Below are positions 13,101 to 26,406 of a DNA stretch of 64,000 nucleotides, one piece after another. The position numbers and the translations under genes are program-made. Every line of letters starts with the position of its first letter. Within the stretch, counting starts at the first letter, position 1. The notes under the pieces were generated by a model. That model made no database searches. It was given only the letters and a program-made list of their open reading frames with translations, and had not been told where the DNA came from. The stretch lies in assembly GCA_963995525.1 (NCBI GenBank), contig CAXEFP010000923.1, forward strand, positions 124,001 through 188,000, read 5' to 3'. The stretch comes from Escarpia spicata. Its lineage: Eukaryota > Annelida > Polychaeta > Sabellida > Siboglinidae.

Positions 13101-15648
13101 TCAAATGGGGATGAGTTTTCACACCTATAACTTACGTAATATGTTCTTGTAACTTACGTGACGGGGATAAAATGGTAACATGCATTCCCATTTGGGGTTA
13201 ATCTAGTTATGTGTGTAGCTTGATATCAATCTAGCCTTCGTGAAGATTTGTAACATGCAAAACATCTATTTGGGGTAAGACCACATTAAGGATCCTTCCG
13301 CCGAAAAAAGTGCACTACAAATACCGTTTTGCTGTGATATGCATTAATTTTTTTCGAAAATTTTGACATGGGACATGTTTGTCTCGTGAGTACTGAAGGT
13401 ACTGCTGCTTTAGACAAGATAAAACATCAAATGGGGATGAGTTTTCACACCTATAACTTACGTAATATGTTCTTGTAACTTACGTGACGGAGATAGAACG
13501 GTAACATGCATTCCCATTTGTGATTAATCTAGTTATGTGTGTAGCTTGATATCAATCTAGCCTTCGTGAAGATTTTTAACATGCAAAACATATATTTGGG
13601 GTAAGACCACATTAAGGATTCTTCCGCCGAAAAAAGTGCACTACAAATACCGTTTTGCTGTGATATGCATTAATTTTTTTCGAACACTTGGACATGGGAC
13701 ATGTTTGTCTCGTGAGTACTGAAGGTACTGCTGCTTTAGACAAGATAAAACTTGAAATGGTGATGAGTTTTCACACCTATAACTTACGTAATATGTTCTT
13801 GTAACTTACGTGACGGAGATAGAACGGTAACATGCATTCCCATTTGTGGTTAATCTAATTATGTGTGTAGCTTGATATCAATCTAGCCTTCGTGAAGATT
13901 TGTAACATGCAAAACATCTATTTGGGGTAAGACCACATTAAGGATCCTTCCTCCGAAAAAAGTGCACAACAAATACCGTTTTGCTGTGATATGCATTAAT
14001 TTGTTTCGAACATTTTGACATGGGACATGTTTGTCTCGTGAGTACTGAATGTACTGCTGCTTTAGACAAGATAAAACATCAAATGGGGATGAGTTTTCAC
14101 ACCTATAACTTACGTAATATGTTCTTGTAACTTACGTGACGGGGATAAAACGGTAACATGCATTCCCATTTGGGGTTAATCTAGTTATGTGTGTAGCTTG
14201 ATATCAATCTAGCCTTCGTGAAGATTTGTAACATGCAAAACATCTATTTGGGGTAAGACCACATTAAGGATCCTTCCGCCGAATAAAGTGCACTACAAAT
14301 ACCGTTTTGCTGTGATATGCATTAATTTTTTTCGAACACTTGGACATGGGACATGTTTGTCTCGTGAGTACTGAAGGTACTGCTGCTTTAGACAAGATAA
14401 AACTTGAAATGGTGATGAGTTTTCACACCTATAACTTACGTAATATGTTCTTGTAACTTACGTGACGGAGATAGAACGGTAACATGCATTCCCATTTGTG
14501 GTTAATCTAATTATGTGTGTAGCTTGATATCAATCTAGCCTTCGTGAAGATTTGTAACATGCAAAACATCTATTTGGGGTAAGACCACATTAAGGATCCT
14601 TCCTCCGAAAAAAGTGCACTACAAATACCGTTTTGCTGTGATATGCATTAATTTGTTTCGAACATTTTGACATGGGACATGTTTGTCTCGTGAGTACTGA
14701 ATGTACTGCTGCTTTAGACAAGATAAAACATCAAATGGGGATGAGTTTTCACACCTATAACTTACGTAATATGTTCTTGTAACTTACGTGACGGGGATAA
14801 AACGGTAACATGCATTCCCATTTGGGGTTAATCTAGTTATGTGTGTAGCTTGATATCAATCTAGCCTTCGTGAAGATTTGTAACATGCAAAACATCTATT
14901 TGGGGTAAGACCACATTAAGGATCCTTCCTCCGAAAAAAGTGCACTACAAATACCGTTTTGCTGTGATATGCATTAATTTGTTTCGAACATTTTGACATG
15001 GGACATGTTTGTCTCGTGAGTACTGAATGTACTGCTGCTTTAGACAAGATAAAACATCAAATGGGGATGAGTTTTCACACCTATAACTTACGTAATATGT
15101 TCTTGTAACTTACGTGACGGGGATAAAATGGTAACATGCATTCCCATTTGGGGTTAATCTAGTTATGTGTGTAGCTTGATATCAATCTAGCCTTCGTGAA
15201 GATTTGTAACATGCAAAACATCTATTTGGGGTAAGACCACATTAAGGATCCTTCCGCCGAAAAAAGTGCACTACAAATACCGTTTTGCTGTGATATGCAT
15301 TAATTTTTTTCGAAAATTTTGACATGGGACATGTTTGTCTCGTGAGTACTGAAGGTACTGCTGCTTTAGACAAGATAAAACATCAAATGGGGATGAGTTT
15401 TCACACCTATAACTTACGTAATATGTTCTTGTAACTTACGTGACGGAGATAGAACGGTAACATGCATTCCCATTTGTGATTAATCTAGTTATGTGTGTAG
15501 CTTGATATCAATCTAGCCTTCGTGAAGATTTTTAACATGCAAAACATATATTTGGGGTAAGACCACATTAAGGATCCTTCCGCCGAAAAAAGTGCACTAC
15601 AAATACCGTTTTGCTGTGATATGCATTAATTTTTTTCGAACACTTGGA
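10107..15648 (+). repeat. 17-monomer HOR (5,542 bp), copy 2 (M32-M48)
   Basis: Monomer by monomer this matches M15-M31. Reading along both copies I find only three substitutions in 5,542 bp: GGATTCTTCC in M42 against GGATCCTTCC in M25, GCACAACAA in M43 against GCACTACAA in M26, and AAATACCG in M46 against AAATGCCG in M29. That is about 99.95% identity by eye, far above the similarity of neighbouring monomers, so the two copies come from a very recent tandem duplication or conversion. An assembly duplication would look the same and cannot be excluded from sequence alone, but the private substitutions argue for two real copies. Confidence 0.93.
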
Positions 15649-16626
15649 CATGGGACATGTTTGTCTCGTGAGTACTGAAGGTACTGCTGCTTTAGACAAG
15701 ATAAAACTTGAAATGGTGATGAGTTTTCACACCTATAACTTACGTAATATGTTCTTGTAACTTACGTGACGGAGATAGAACGGTAACATGCATTCCCATT
15801 TGTGGTTAATCTAATTATGTGTGTAGCTTGATATCAATCTAGCCTTCGTGAAGATTTGTAACATGCAAAACATCTATTTGGGGTAAGACCACATTAAGGA
15901 TCCTTCCTCCGAAAAAAGTGCACTACAAATACCGTTTTGCTGTGATATGCATTAATTTGTTTCGAACATTTTGACATGGGACATGTTTGTCTCGTGAGTA
16001 CTGAATGTACTGCTGCTTTAGACAAGATAAAACATCAAATGGGGATGAGTTTTCACACCTATAACTTACGTAATATGTTCTTGTAACTTACGTGACGGGG
16101 ATAAAACGGTAACATGCATTCCCATTTGGGGTTAATCTAGTTATGTGTGTAGCTTGATATCAATCTAGCCTTCGTGAAGATTTGTAACATGCAAAACATC
16201 TATTTGGGGTAAGACCACATTAAGGATCCTTCCGCCGAATAAAGTGCACTACAAATACCGTTTTGCTGTGATATGCATTAATTTTTTTCGAACACTTGGA
16301 CATGGGACATGTTTGTCTCGTGAGTACTGAAGGTACTGCTGCTTTAGACAAGATAAAACTTGAAATGGTGATGAGTTTTCACACCTATAACTTACGTAAT
16401 ATGTTCTTGTAACTTACGTGACGGAGATAGAACGGTAACATGCATTCCCATTTGTGGTTAATCTAATTATGTGTGTAGCTTGATATCAATCTAGCCTTCG
16501 TGAAGATTTGTAACATGCAAAACATCTATTTGGGGTAAGACCACATTAAGGATCCTTCCTCCGAAAAAAGTGCACTACAAATACCGTTTTGCTGTGATAT
16601 GCATTAATTTGTTTCGAACATTTTGA
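15649..16626 (+). repeat. Three-monomer fragment M49-M51 continuing the 17-mer's internal 6-mer
   Basis: Class order is B, C with GAATAAAG, B. It does not continue as a third 17-mer copy, because M49 is followed by the GAATAAAG C monomer rather than the GGTATCATG E monomer. With the preceding M47-M48 it matches M41-M45 (C, D/A, B, C, B) at a spacing of 6 monomers (1,956 bp), as M30-M31 follow M24-M29. So the array leaves the 17-mer by re-entering it six monomers back. Confidence 0.8.
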
Positions 16627-18256
16627 CATGGGACATGTTTGTCTCGTGAGTACTGAATGTACTGCTGCTTTAGACAAGATAAAACATCAAATGGGGATGA
16701 GTTTTCACACCTATAACTTACGTAATATGTTCTTGTAACTTACGTGACGGGGATAAAACGGTAACATGCATTCCCATTTGGGGTTAATCTAGTTATGTGT
16801 GTAGCTTGATATCAATCTAGCCTTCGTGAAGATTTGTAACATGCAAAACATCTATTTGGGGTAAGACCACATTAAGGATCCTTCCGCCGAAAAAAGTGCA
16901 CTACAAATACCGTTTTGCTGTGATATGCATTAATTTTTTTCGAAAATTTTGACATGGGACATGTTTGTCTCGTGAGTACTGAAGGTACTGCTGCTTTAGA
17001 CAAGATAAAACATCAAATGGGGATGAGTTTTCACACCTATAACTTACGTAATATGTTCTTGTAACTTACGTGACGGAGATAGAACGGTAACATGCATTCC
17101 CATTTGTGATTAATCTAGTTATGTGTGTAGCTTGATATCAATCTAGCCTTCGTGAAGATTTGTAACATGCAAAACATCTATTTGGGGAAAGACCACATTA
17201 AGGATCCTTCCGCCGAAAAAAGTGCATTACAAATACCGTTTTGCTGTGATATGCATTAATTTTTTTCGAACACTTTGATATGGGACATGTTTGTCTCGTG
17301 AGTACTGAAGGTACTGCTGCTTTAGACAAGAAAAAACTTCAAATGGGGATGAGTTTTCACACCTATAACTTACGTAATATGTTCTTGTAACTTACGTGAC
17401 GGGGATAAAACGATAACATGCATTCCCATTTGGGGTTAATCTAGTTATGTGTGTAGCTTGATAACAATCTAGCCTTCGTGAAGATTTGTAACATGCAAAT
17501 CATCTATTTGGGATAAGACCACATTAAGGATCCTTCCGCCGAAAAAAGTGCACTACAAATACCGTTTTGCTGTGATATGCATTAATTTTTTTCGAACACT
17601 TTGACATGGGACATGTTTGTCTCGTGAGTACTGAATGTACTGCTGCTTTAGATAAGAAAAAACTTCAATTGGGGATTAGTTTTCACACCTATAACTTACG
17701 TAATATGTTCTTGTAACTTACGTGACGGAGATAGAACGGTAACATGCATTCCCATTTGTGATTAATCTAGTTATGTGTGTAGCTTGATATCAATCTAGCC
17801 TTCGTGAAGATTTGTAACATGCAAAACATCTATTTGGGGTAAGACCACATTAAAGAACCTTCCGCCGAAAAAAGTGCACTACAAATACCGTTTTGCTGTG
17901 ATATGCATTAATTTTTTTCGAACACTTGGACATGGGACATGTTTGTCTCGTGAGTACTGAAGGTACTGCTGCTTTAGACAAGATAAAACTTGAAATGGTG
18001 ATGAGTTTTCACACCTATAACTTACGTAATATGTTCTTGTAACTTACGTGACGGAGATAGAACGGTAACATGCATTCCCATTTGTGGTTAATCTAATTAT
18101 GTGTGTAGCTTGATATCAATCTAGCCTTCGTGAAGATTTGTAACATGCAAAACATCTATTTGGGGTAAGACCACATTAAGGATCCTTCCTCCGAAAAAAG
18201 TGCACTACAAATACCGTTTTGCTGTGATATGCATTAATTTGTTTCGAACATTTTGA
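16627..18256 (+). repeat. 5-monomer HOR C-D-F-G-B (1,630 bp), copy 1 (M52-M56)
   Basis: M52 is class C ending in CGAAAATTTTGA. M53 is class D with GGGGAAAGA and GCATTACAA. M54 is class F, starting TATGGG with CGATAAC and GATAACAAT. M55 is class G with TAGATAAG, and M56 is class B. The same five-class order occurs in M19-M23, M36-M40, M57-M61 and M96-M100, so it is a recurrent module. Private change: AAAGAACC in M55 instead of AAAGATCC. Confidence 0.9.
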
Positions 18257-19886
18257 CATGGGACATGTTTGTCTCGTGAGTACTGAATGTACTGCTGCTT
18301 TAGACAAGATAAAACATCAAATGGGGATGAGTTTTCAAACCTATAACTTACGTAATATGTTCTTGTAACTTACGTGACGGGGATAAAACGGTAACATGCA
18401 TTCCCATTTGGGGTTAATCTAGTTATGTGTGTAGCTTGATATCAATCTAGCCTTCGTGAAGATTTGTAACATGCAAAACATCTATTTGGGGTAAGACCAC
18501 ATTAAGGATCCTTCCGCCGAAAAAAGTGCACTACAAATACCGTTTTGCTGTGATATGCATTAATTTTTTTCGAAAATTTTGACATGGGACATGTTTGTCT
18601 CGTGAGTACTGAAGGTACTGCTGCTTTAGACAAGATAAAACATCAAATGGGGATGAGTTTTCACACCTATAACTTACGTAATATGTTCTTGTAACTTACG
18701 TGACGGAGATAGAACGGTAACATGCATTCCCATTTGTGATTAATCTAGTTATGTGTGTAGCTTGATATCAATCTAGCCTTCGTGAAGATTTGTAACATGC
18801 AAAACATCTATTTGGGGAAAGACCACATTAAGGATCCTTCCGCCGAAAAAAGTGCATTACAAATACCGTTTTGCTGTGATATGCATTAATTTTTTTCGAA
18901 CACTTTGATATGTGACATGTTTGTCTCGTGAGTACTGAAGGTACTGCTGCTTTAGACAAGAAAAAACTTCAAATGGGGATGAGTTTTCACACCTATAACT
19001 TACGTAATATGTTCTTGTAACTTACGTGACGGGGATAAAACGATAACATGCATTCCCATTTGGGGTTAATCTAGTTATGTGTGTAGCTTGATAACAATCT
19101 AGCCTTCGTGAAGATTTGTAACATGCAAATTATCTATTTGGGATAAGACCACATTAAGGATCCTTCCGCCGAAAAAAGTGCACTACAAATACCGTTTTGC
19201 TGTGATATGCATTAATTTTTTTCGAACACTTTGACATGGGACATGTTTGTCTCGTGAGTACTGAATGTACTGCTGCTTTAGATAAGAAAAAACTTCAATT
19301 GGGGATTAGTTTTCACACCTATAACTTACGTAATATGTTCTTGTAACTTACGTGACGGAGATAGAACGGTAACATGCATTCCCATTTGTGATTAATCTAG
19401 TTATGTGTGTAGCTTGATATCAATCTAGCCTTCGTGAAGATTTGTAACATGCAAAACATCTATTTTGGGTAAGACCACATTAAAGATCCTTCCGCCGAAA
19501 AAAGTGCACTACAAATACCGTTTTGCTGTGATATGCATTAATTTTTTTCGAACACTTGGACATGGGACATGTTTGTCTCGTGAGTACTGAAGGTACTGCT
19601 GCTTTAGACAAGATAAAACTTGAAATGGTGATGAGTTTTCACACCTATAACTTACGTAATATGTTCTTGTAACTTACGTGACGGAGATAGAACGGTAACA
19701 TGCATTCCCATTTGTGGTTAATCTAATTATGTGTGTAGCTTGATATCAATCTAGCCTTCGTGAAGATTTGTAACATGCAAAACATCTATTTGGGGTAAGA
19801 CCACATTAAAGATCCTTCCGCCGAAAAAAGTGCACTACAAATATCGTTTTGCTGTGATTTGCATTAATTTTTTTCGAAAACTTTCA
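18257..19886 (+). repeat. 5-monomer HOR C-D-F-G-B (1,630 bp), copy 2 (M57-M61)
   Basis: This is the second tandem copy of the C-D-F-G-B module. Differences from copy 1 seen by eye are TTTTCAAACC in M57, TATGTGACATG and AAATTATC in M59, and ATTTTGGGT in M60. M61 begins as class B but its last third is different: AAAGATCC, ATATCG, GATTTGCATT and a CGAAAACTTTCA end. It is therefore a B-to-I chimera, and the module breaks down there. Confidence 0.88.
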
Positions 19887-22494
19887 TATGGGACATGTTT
19901 GTCTCGTGAGTTCTGAAGGTACTTCTGCTTTAGACAAGAAAAAACTTCAAATGGGGATGAGTTTTCACACCTATAACTTACGTAATATGTTCTTGTAACT
20001 TACGTGACGGGGATAAAACGGTAACATGCATTCCCATTTCGGGTTAATCTAGTTATGTGTGTAGCTTGATATCAATCTAGCCTTCGTGAAGATTTGTAAC
20101 ATGCAAAACATCTATTTGGGTTAAGACCACATTAAGGATCCTTCCTCCGAAAAAAGTGCACTACAAATACCGTTTTGCTGTGATATGCATTAATTTTTGT
20201 CGAACACTTTGATATGGGACATGTTTGTCTCGTGAGTACTGAAGGTACTGCTGCTTTAGACAAGAAAAAACTTCAAATGGGGATGAGTTTTCACACCTAT
20301 AACTTACGTAATATGTTCTTGTAACTTACGTGACGGGGATAAAACGATAACATGCATTCCCATTTGTGATTAATCTAGTTATGTGTGTAGCTTGATATCA
20401 ATCTAGCCTTCGTGAAGATTTGTAACATGCAAAACATCTATTTGGGGTAAGACCACATTAAAGATCCTTCCGCCGAAAAAAGTGCACTACAAATACCGTT
20501 TTGCTGTGATATGCATTAATTTTTTTCGAACACTTGGACATGGGACATGTTTGTCTCGTGAGTACTGAAGGTACTGCTGCTTTAGACAAGATAAAACTTG
20601 AAATGGTGATGAGTTTTCACACCTATAACTTACGTAATATGTTCTTGTAACTTACGTGACGGAGATAGAACGGTAACATGCATTCCCATTTGTGGTTAAT
20701 CTAATTATGTGTGTAGCTTGATATCAATCTAGCCTTCGTGAAGATTTGTAACATGCAAAACATCTATTTGGGGTAAGACCACATTAAGGATCCTTCCTCC
20801 GAAAAAAGTGCACTACAAATACCGTTTTGCTGTGATATGCATTAATTTGTTTCGAACATTTTGACATGGGACATGTTTGTCTCATGAGTACTGAATGTAC
20901 TGCTGCTTTAGACAAGATAAAACATCAAATGGGGATGAGTTTTCACACCTATAACTTACGTAATATGTTCTTGTAACTTACGTGACGGGGATAAAACGGT
21001 AACATGCATTCCCATTTGGGGTTAATCTAGTTATGTGTGTAGCTTGATATCAATCTAGCCTTCGTGAAGATTTGTAACATGCAAAACATCTATTTGGGGT
21101 AGGACCACATTAAGGATCCTTCCGCCGAAAAAAGTGCACTACAAATACCGTTTTGCTGTGATATGCATTAATTTTTTTCGAACACTTGGACATGGGACAT
21201 GTTTGTCTCGTGAGTACTGAAGGTACTGCTGCTTTAGACAAGATAAAACTTGAAATGGTGATGAGTTTTCACACCTATAACTTACGTAATATGTTCTTGT
21301 AACTTACGTGACGGAGATAGAACGGTAACATGCATTCCCATTTGTGGTTAATCTAATTATGTGTGTAGCTTGATATCAATCTAGCCTTCGTGAAGATTTG
21401 TAACATGCAAAACATCTATTTGGGGTAAGACCACATTAAGGATCCTTCCTCCGAAAAAAGTGCACTACAAATACCGTTTTGCTGTGATATGCATTAATTT
21501 GTTTCGAACATTTTGACATGGGACATGTTTGTCTCGTGAGTACTGAATGTACTGCTGCTTTAGACAAGATAAAACATCAAATGGGGATGAGTTTTCACAC
21601 CTATAACTTACGTAATATGTTCTTGTAACTTACGTGACGGGGATAAAACGGTAACATGCATTCCCATTTGGGGTTAATCTAGTTATGTGTGTAGCTTGAT
21701 ATCAATCTAGCCTTCGTGAAGATTTGTAACATGCAAAACATCTATTTGGGGTAAGACCACATTAAGGATCCTTCCGCCGAATAAAGTGCACTACAAATAC
21801 CCTTTTGCTGTGATATGCATTAATTTTTTTCGAACACTTGGACATGGGACATGTTTGTCTCGTGAGTACTGAAGGTACTGCTGCTTTAGACAAGATAAAA
21901 CTTGAAATGGTGATGAGTTTTCACACCTATAACTTACGTAATATGTTCTTGTAACTTACGTGACGGAGATAGAACGGTAACATGCATTCCCATTTGTGGT
22001 TAATCTAATTATGTGTGTAGCTTGATATCAATCTAGCCTTCGTGAAGATTTGTAACATGCAAAACATCTATTTGGGGTAAGACCACATTAAGGATCCTTC
22101 CGCCGAAAAAAGTGCACTACAAATACCGTTTTGCTGTGATATGCATTAATTTTTTTCGAAAATTTTGACATGGGACATGTTTGTCTCGTGAGTACTGAAG
22201 GTACTGCTGCTTTAGACAAGATAAAACATCAAATGGGGATGAGTTTTCACACCTATAACTTACGTAATATGTTCTTGTAACTTACGTGACGGGGATAAAA
22301 CGGTAACATGCATTCCCATTTGGGGTTAATCTAGTTATGTGTGTAGCTTGATATCAATCTAGCCTTCGTGAAGATTTGTAACATGCAAAACATCTATTTG
22401 GGGTAAGACCACATTAAGGATCCTTCCGCCGAAAAAAGTGCACTACAAATACCGTTTTGCTGTGATATGCATTAATTTTTTTCGAAAATTTTGA
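19887..22494 (+). repeat. Transition block M62-M69: class I, F/G hybrid, B/C alternation
   Basis: M62 is the first class I monomer (TTTCGGGTTA, GGGTTAAG), with private changes GAGTTCTGA and ACTTCTGC. M63 joins an F-like head (TATGGG, CGATAAC) to a G-like tail (GTGATTA, AAAGATCC). M64-M68 alternate B and C, echoing the B-C(GAATAAAG)-B part of the 17-mer, with private changes CTCATGAG and GTAGGACC in M65 and ATACCCTTTTG in M67. M69 has a D-like head (G32, A60) and a C-like middle. No clean higher-order period holds in this stretch. Confidence 0.8.
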
Positions 22495-24776
22495 CATGGG
22501 ACATGTTTGTCTCGTGAGTACTGAAGGTACTGCTGCTTTAGACAAGAAAAAACTTCAAATGGGGATGAGTTTTCACACCTATAACTTACGTAATATGTTC
22601 TTGTAACTTACGTGACGGGGATAAAACGATAACATGCATTCCCATTTGGGGTTAATCTAGTTATGTGTGTAGCTTGATAACAATCTAGCCTTCGTGAAGA
22701 TTTGTAACATGCAAATTATCTATTTGGGATAAGACCACATTAAGGATCCTTCCGCCGAAAAAAGTGCACTACAAATACCGTTTTGCTGTGATATGCATTA
22801 ATTTTTTTCGAACACTTTGACATGGGACATGTTTGTCTCGTGAGTACTGAATGTACTGCTGCTTTAGATAAGAAAAAACTTCAATTGGGGATTAGTTTTC
22901 ACACCTATAACTTACGTAATATGTTCTTGTAACTTACGTGACGGAGATAGAACGGTAACATGCATTCCCATTTGTGATTAATCTAGTTATGTGTGTAGCT
23001 TGATATCAATCTAGCCTTCGTGAAGATTTGTAACATGCAAAACATCTATTTGGGGTAAGACCACATTAAAGATCCTTCCGCCGAAAAAAGTGCACTACAA
23101 ATACCGTTTTGCTGTGATATGCATTAATTTTTTTCGAAAACTTGGACATGGGACATGTTTGTCTCGTGAGTACTGAAGGTACTGCTGCTTTAGACAAGAA
23201 AAAACTTCAAATGGTGATGAGTTTTCACACCTATAACTTACGTAATATGTTCTTGTAACTTACGTGACGGAGATAGAACGGTAACATGCATTCCCATTTG
23301 TGGTTAATCTAATTATGTGTGTAGCTTGATATCAATCTAGCCTTCGTGAAGATTTGTAACATGCAAAACATCTATTTGGGGTAAGACCACATTAAAGATC
23401 CTTCCGCCGAAAAAAGTGCACTACAAATACCGTTTTGCTGTGATTTACATTAATTTTTTTCGAAAACTTTCATATGGGACATGTTTGTCTCGTGAGTACT
23501 GAAGGTACTGCTGCTTTAGACAAGAAAAAACTTCAAATGGGGATGAGTTTTCACACCTATAACTTACGTAATATGTTCTTGTAACTTACGTGACGGGGAT
23601 AAAACGGTAACATGCATTCCCATTTCGGGTTAATCTAGTTATGTGTGTAGCTTGATATCAATCTAGCCTTCGTGAATATTTGTAACATGCAAAACATCTA
23701 TTTGGGTTAAGACCACATTAAGGATCCTTCCTCCGAAAAAAGTGCACTACAAATACCGTTTTGCTGTGATATGCATTAATTTTTTTCGAACATTTTGACA
23801 TGGGACATGTTTGTCTCGTGAGTACTGAATGTACTGCTGCTTTAGACAAGATAAAACATCAAATGGGGATGAGTTTTCACACCTATAACTTACGTAATAT
23901 GTTCTTGTAACTTACGTGACGGGAATAAAACGGTAACATGCATTCCCATTTGGGGTTAATCTAGTTATGTGTGTAGCTTGATATCAATCTAGCCTTCGTG
24001 AAAATTTGTAACATGCAAAACATCTATTTGGGGTAAGACCACATTAAATATCCTTCCGCCGAAAAAAGTGCATTACAAATACCGTTTTGCTGTGATATGC
24101 ATTAATTTTTTTCGAACACTTTGATATGGGACATGTTTGTCTCGTGAGTACTGAAGGTACTGCTGCTTTAGACAAGAAAAAACTTCAAATGGGGATGAGT
24201 TTTCACACCTATAACTTACGTAATATGTTCTTGTAACTTACGTGACGGGGATAAAACGGTAACATGCATTCCCATTTGGGGTTAATCTAGTTATGTGTGT
24301 AGCTTGATATCAATCTAGCCTTCGTGAAGATTTGTAACATGCAAATCATCTATTTGGGATAAGACCACATTAAGGATCCTTCCGCAGAAAAAAGTGCACT
24401 ACAAATACCGTTTTGCTGTGATATGCATTAATATTTTTCGAACACTTTGACATGGGACATGTTTGTCTCGTGAGTACTGAATGTACTGCTGCTTTAGATA
24501 AGATAAAACATCAAATGGGGATGAGTTTTCACACCTATAACTTACGTAATATGTTCTTGTAACTTACGTGACGGAGATAGAACGGTAACATGCATTCCCA
24601 TTTGTGATTAATCTAGTTATGTGTGTAGCTTGATATCAATCTAGCCTTCGTGAAGATTTGTAACATGCAAAACATCTATTTGGGGAAAGACCACATTAAG
24701 GATCCTTCCGCCGAAAAAAGTGCATTACAAATACCGTTTTGCTGTGATATGCATTAATTTTTTTCGAACACTTTGA
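22495..24776 (+). repeat. 7-monomer segment M70-M76 (2,282 bp) led by F-G-B/I-I-C
   Basis: M70 is class F but starts CATGGG and carries AAATTATC. M71 is class G ending CGAAAACTTGGA. M72 has a B-like middle and a GATTTACATT tail. M73 is class I with GAATATTTG and GGGTTAAG. M74 is class C with GGGAATAAAAC, then GAAAATTTG and AAATATCC. M75 has GGGATAAG, CCGCAGAAA and an AATATTTTTCG end. M76 joins a G-like TAGATAAG to a D-like body (GGGGAAAGA, GCATTACAA). M70 to mid-M74 repeat 2,282 bp downstream as M77 to mid-M81. Confidence 0.85.
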
Positions 24777-26406
24777 TATGGGACATGTTTGTCTCGTGAG
24801 TACTGAAGGTACTGCTGCTTTAGACAAGAAAAAACTTCAAATGGGGATGAGTTTTCACACCTATAACTTACGTAATATGTTCTTGTAACTTACGTGACGG
24901 GGATAAAACGATAACATGCATTCCCATTTGGGGTTAATCTAGTTATGTGTGTAGCTTGATAACAATCTAGCCTTCGTGAAGATTTGTAACATGCAAATTA
25001 TCTATTTGGGATAAGACCACATTAAGGATCCTTCCGCCGAAAAAAGTGCACTACAAATACCGTTTTGCTGTGATATGCATTAATTTTTTTCGAACACTTT
25101 GACATGGGACATGTTTGTCTCGTGAGTACTGAATGTACTGCTGCTTTAGATAAGAAAAAACTTCAATTGGGGATTAGTTTTCACACCTATAACTTACGTA
25201 ATATGTTCTTGTAACTTACGTGACGGAGATAGAACGGTAACATGCATTCCCATTTGTGATTAATCTAGTTATGTGTGTAGCTTGATATCAATCTGGCCTT
25301 CGTGAAGATTTGTAACATGCAAAACATCTATTTGGGGTAAGACCACATTAAAGATCCTTCCGCCGAAAAAAGTGCACTACAAATACCGTTTTGCTGTGAT
25401 ATGCATTAATTTTTTTCGAAAACTTGGACATGGGACATGTTTGTCTCGTGAGTACTGAAGGTACTGCTGCTTTAGACAAGAAAAAACTTCAAATGGTGAT
25501 GAGTTTTCACACCTATAACTTACGTAATATGTTCTTGTAACTTACGTGACGGAGATAGAACGGTAACATGCATTCCCATTTGTGGTTAATCTAATTATGT
25601 GTGTAGCTTGATATCAATCTAGCCTTCGTGAAGATTTGTAACATGCAAAACATCTATTTGGGGTAAGACCACATTAAAGATCCTTCCGCCGAAAAAAGTG
25701 CACTACAAATACCGTTTTGCTGTGATTTACATTAATTTTTTTCGAAAACTTTCATATGGGACATGTTTGTCTCGTGAGTACTGAAGGTACTGCTGCTTTA
25801 GACAAGAAAAAACTTCAAATGGGGATGAGTTTTCACACCTATAACTTACGTAATATGTTCTTGTAACTTACGTGACGGGGATAAAACGGTAACATGCATT
25901 CCCATTTCGGGTTAATCTAGTTATGTGTGTAGCTTGATATCAATCTAGCCTTCGTGAATATTTGTAACATGCAAAACATCTATTTGGGTTAAGACCACAT
26001 TAAGGATCCTTCCTCCGAAAAAAGTGCACTACAAATACCGTTTTGCTGTGATATGCATTAATTTTTTTCGAACATTTTGACATGGGACATGTTTGTCTCG
26101 TGAGTACTGAATGTACTGCTGCTTTAGACAAGATAAAACATCAAATGGGGATGAGTTTTCACACCTATAACTTACGTAATATGTTCTTGTAACTTACGTG
26201 ACGGGAATAAAACGGTAACATGCATTCCCATTTGGGGTTAATCTAGTTATGTGTGTAGCTTGATATCAATCTAGCCTTCGTGAAGATTTGTAACATGCAA
26301 ATCATCTATTTGGGATAAGACCACATTAAGGATCCTTCCGCCGAAAAAAGTGCACTACAAATACCGTTTTGCTGTGATATGCATTCATTTTTTTTTAACA
26401 CTTTGA
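24777..26406 (+). repeat. Echo of the 7-monomer segment (M77-M81)
   Basis: M77-M80 match M70-M73 (F, G, B/I, I) at 2,282 bp. Differences are the TATGGG start of M77 and CTGGCC in M78. M81 shares GGGAATAAAAC with M74, but from about r205 it switches to AAATCATC, GGGATAAG and a tail in which CG of the usual TTCGAA is replaced (TTTTTTTTAACAC). M81 is therefore a chimera that also opens the next 4-monomer unit. The same G-B/I-I-C(GGGAATAAA) order appears again in M99-M102 (31949-33252). Confidence 0.85.
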
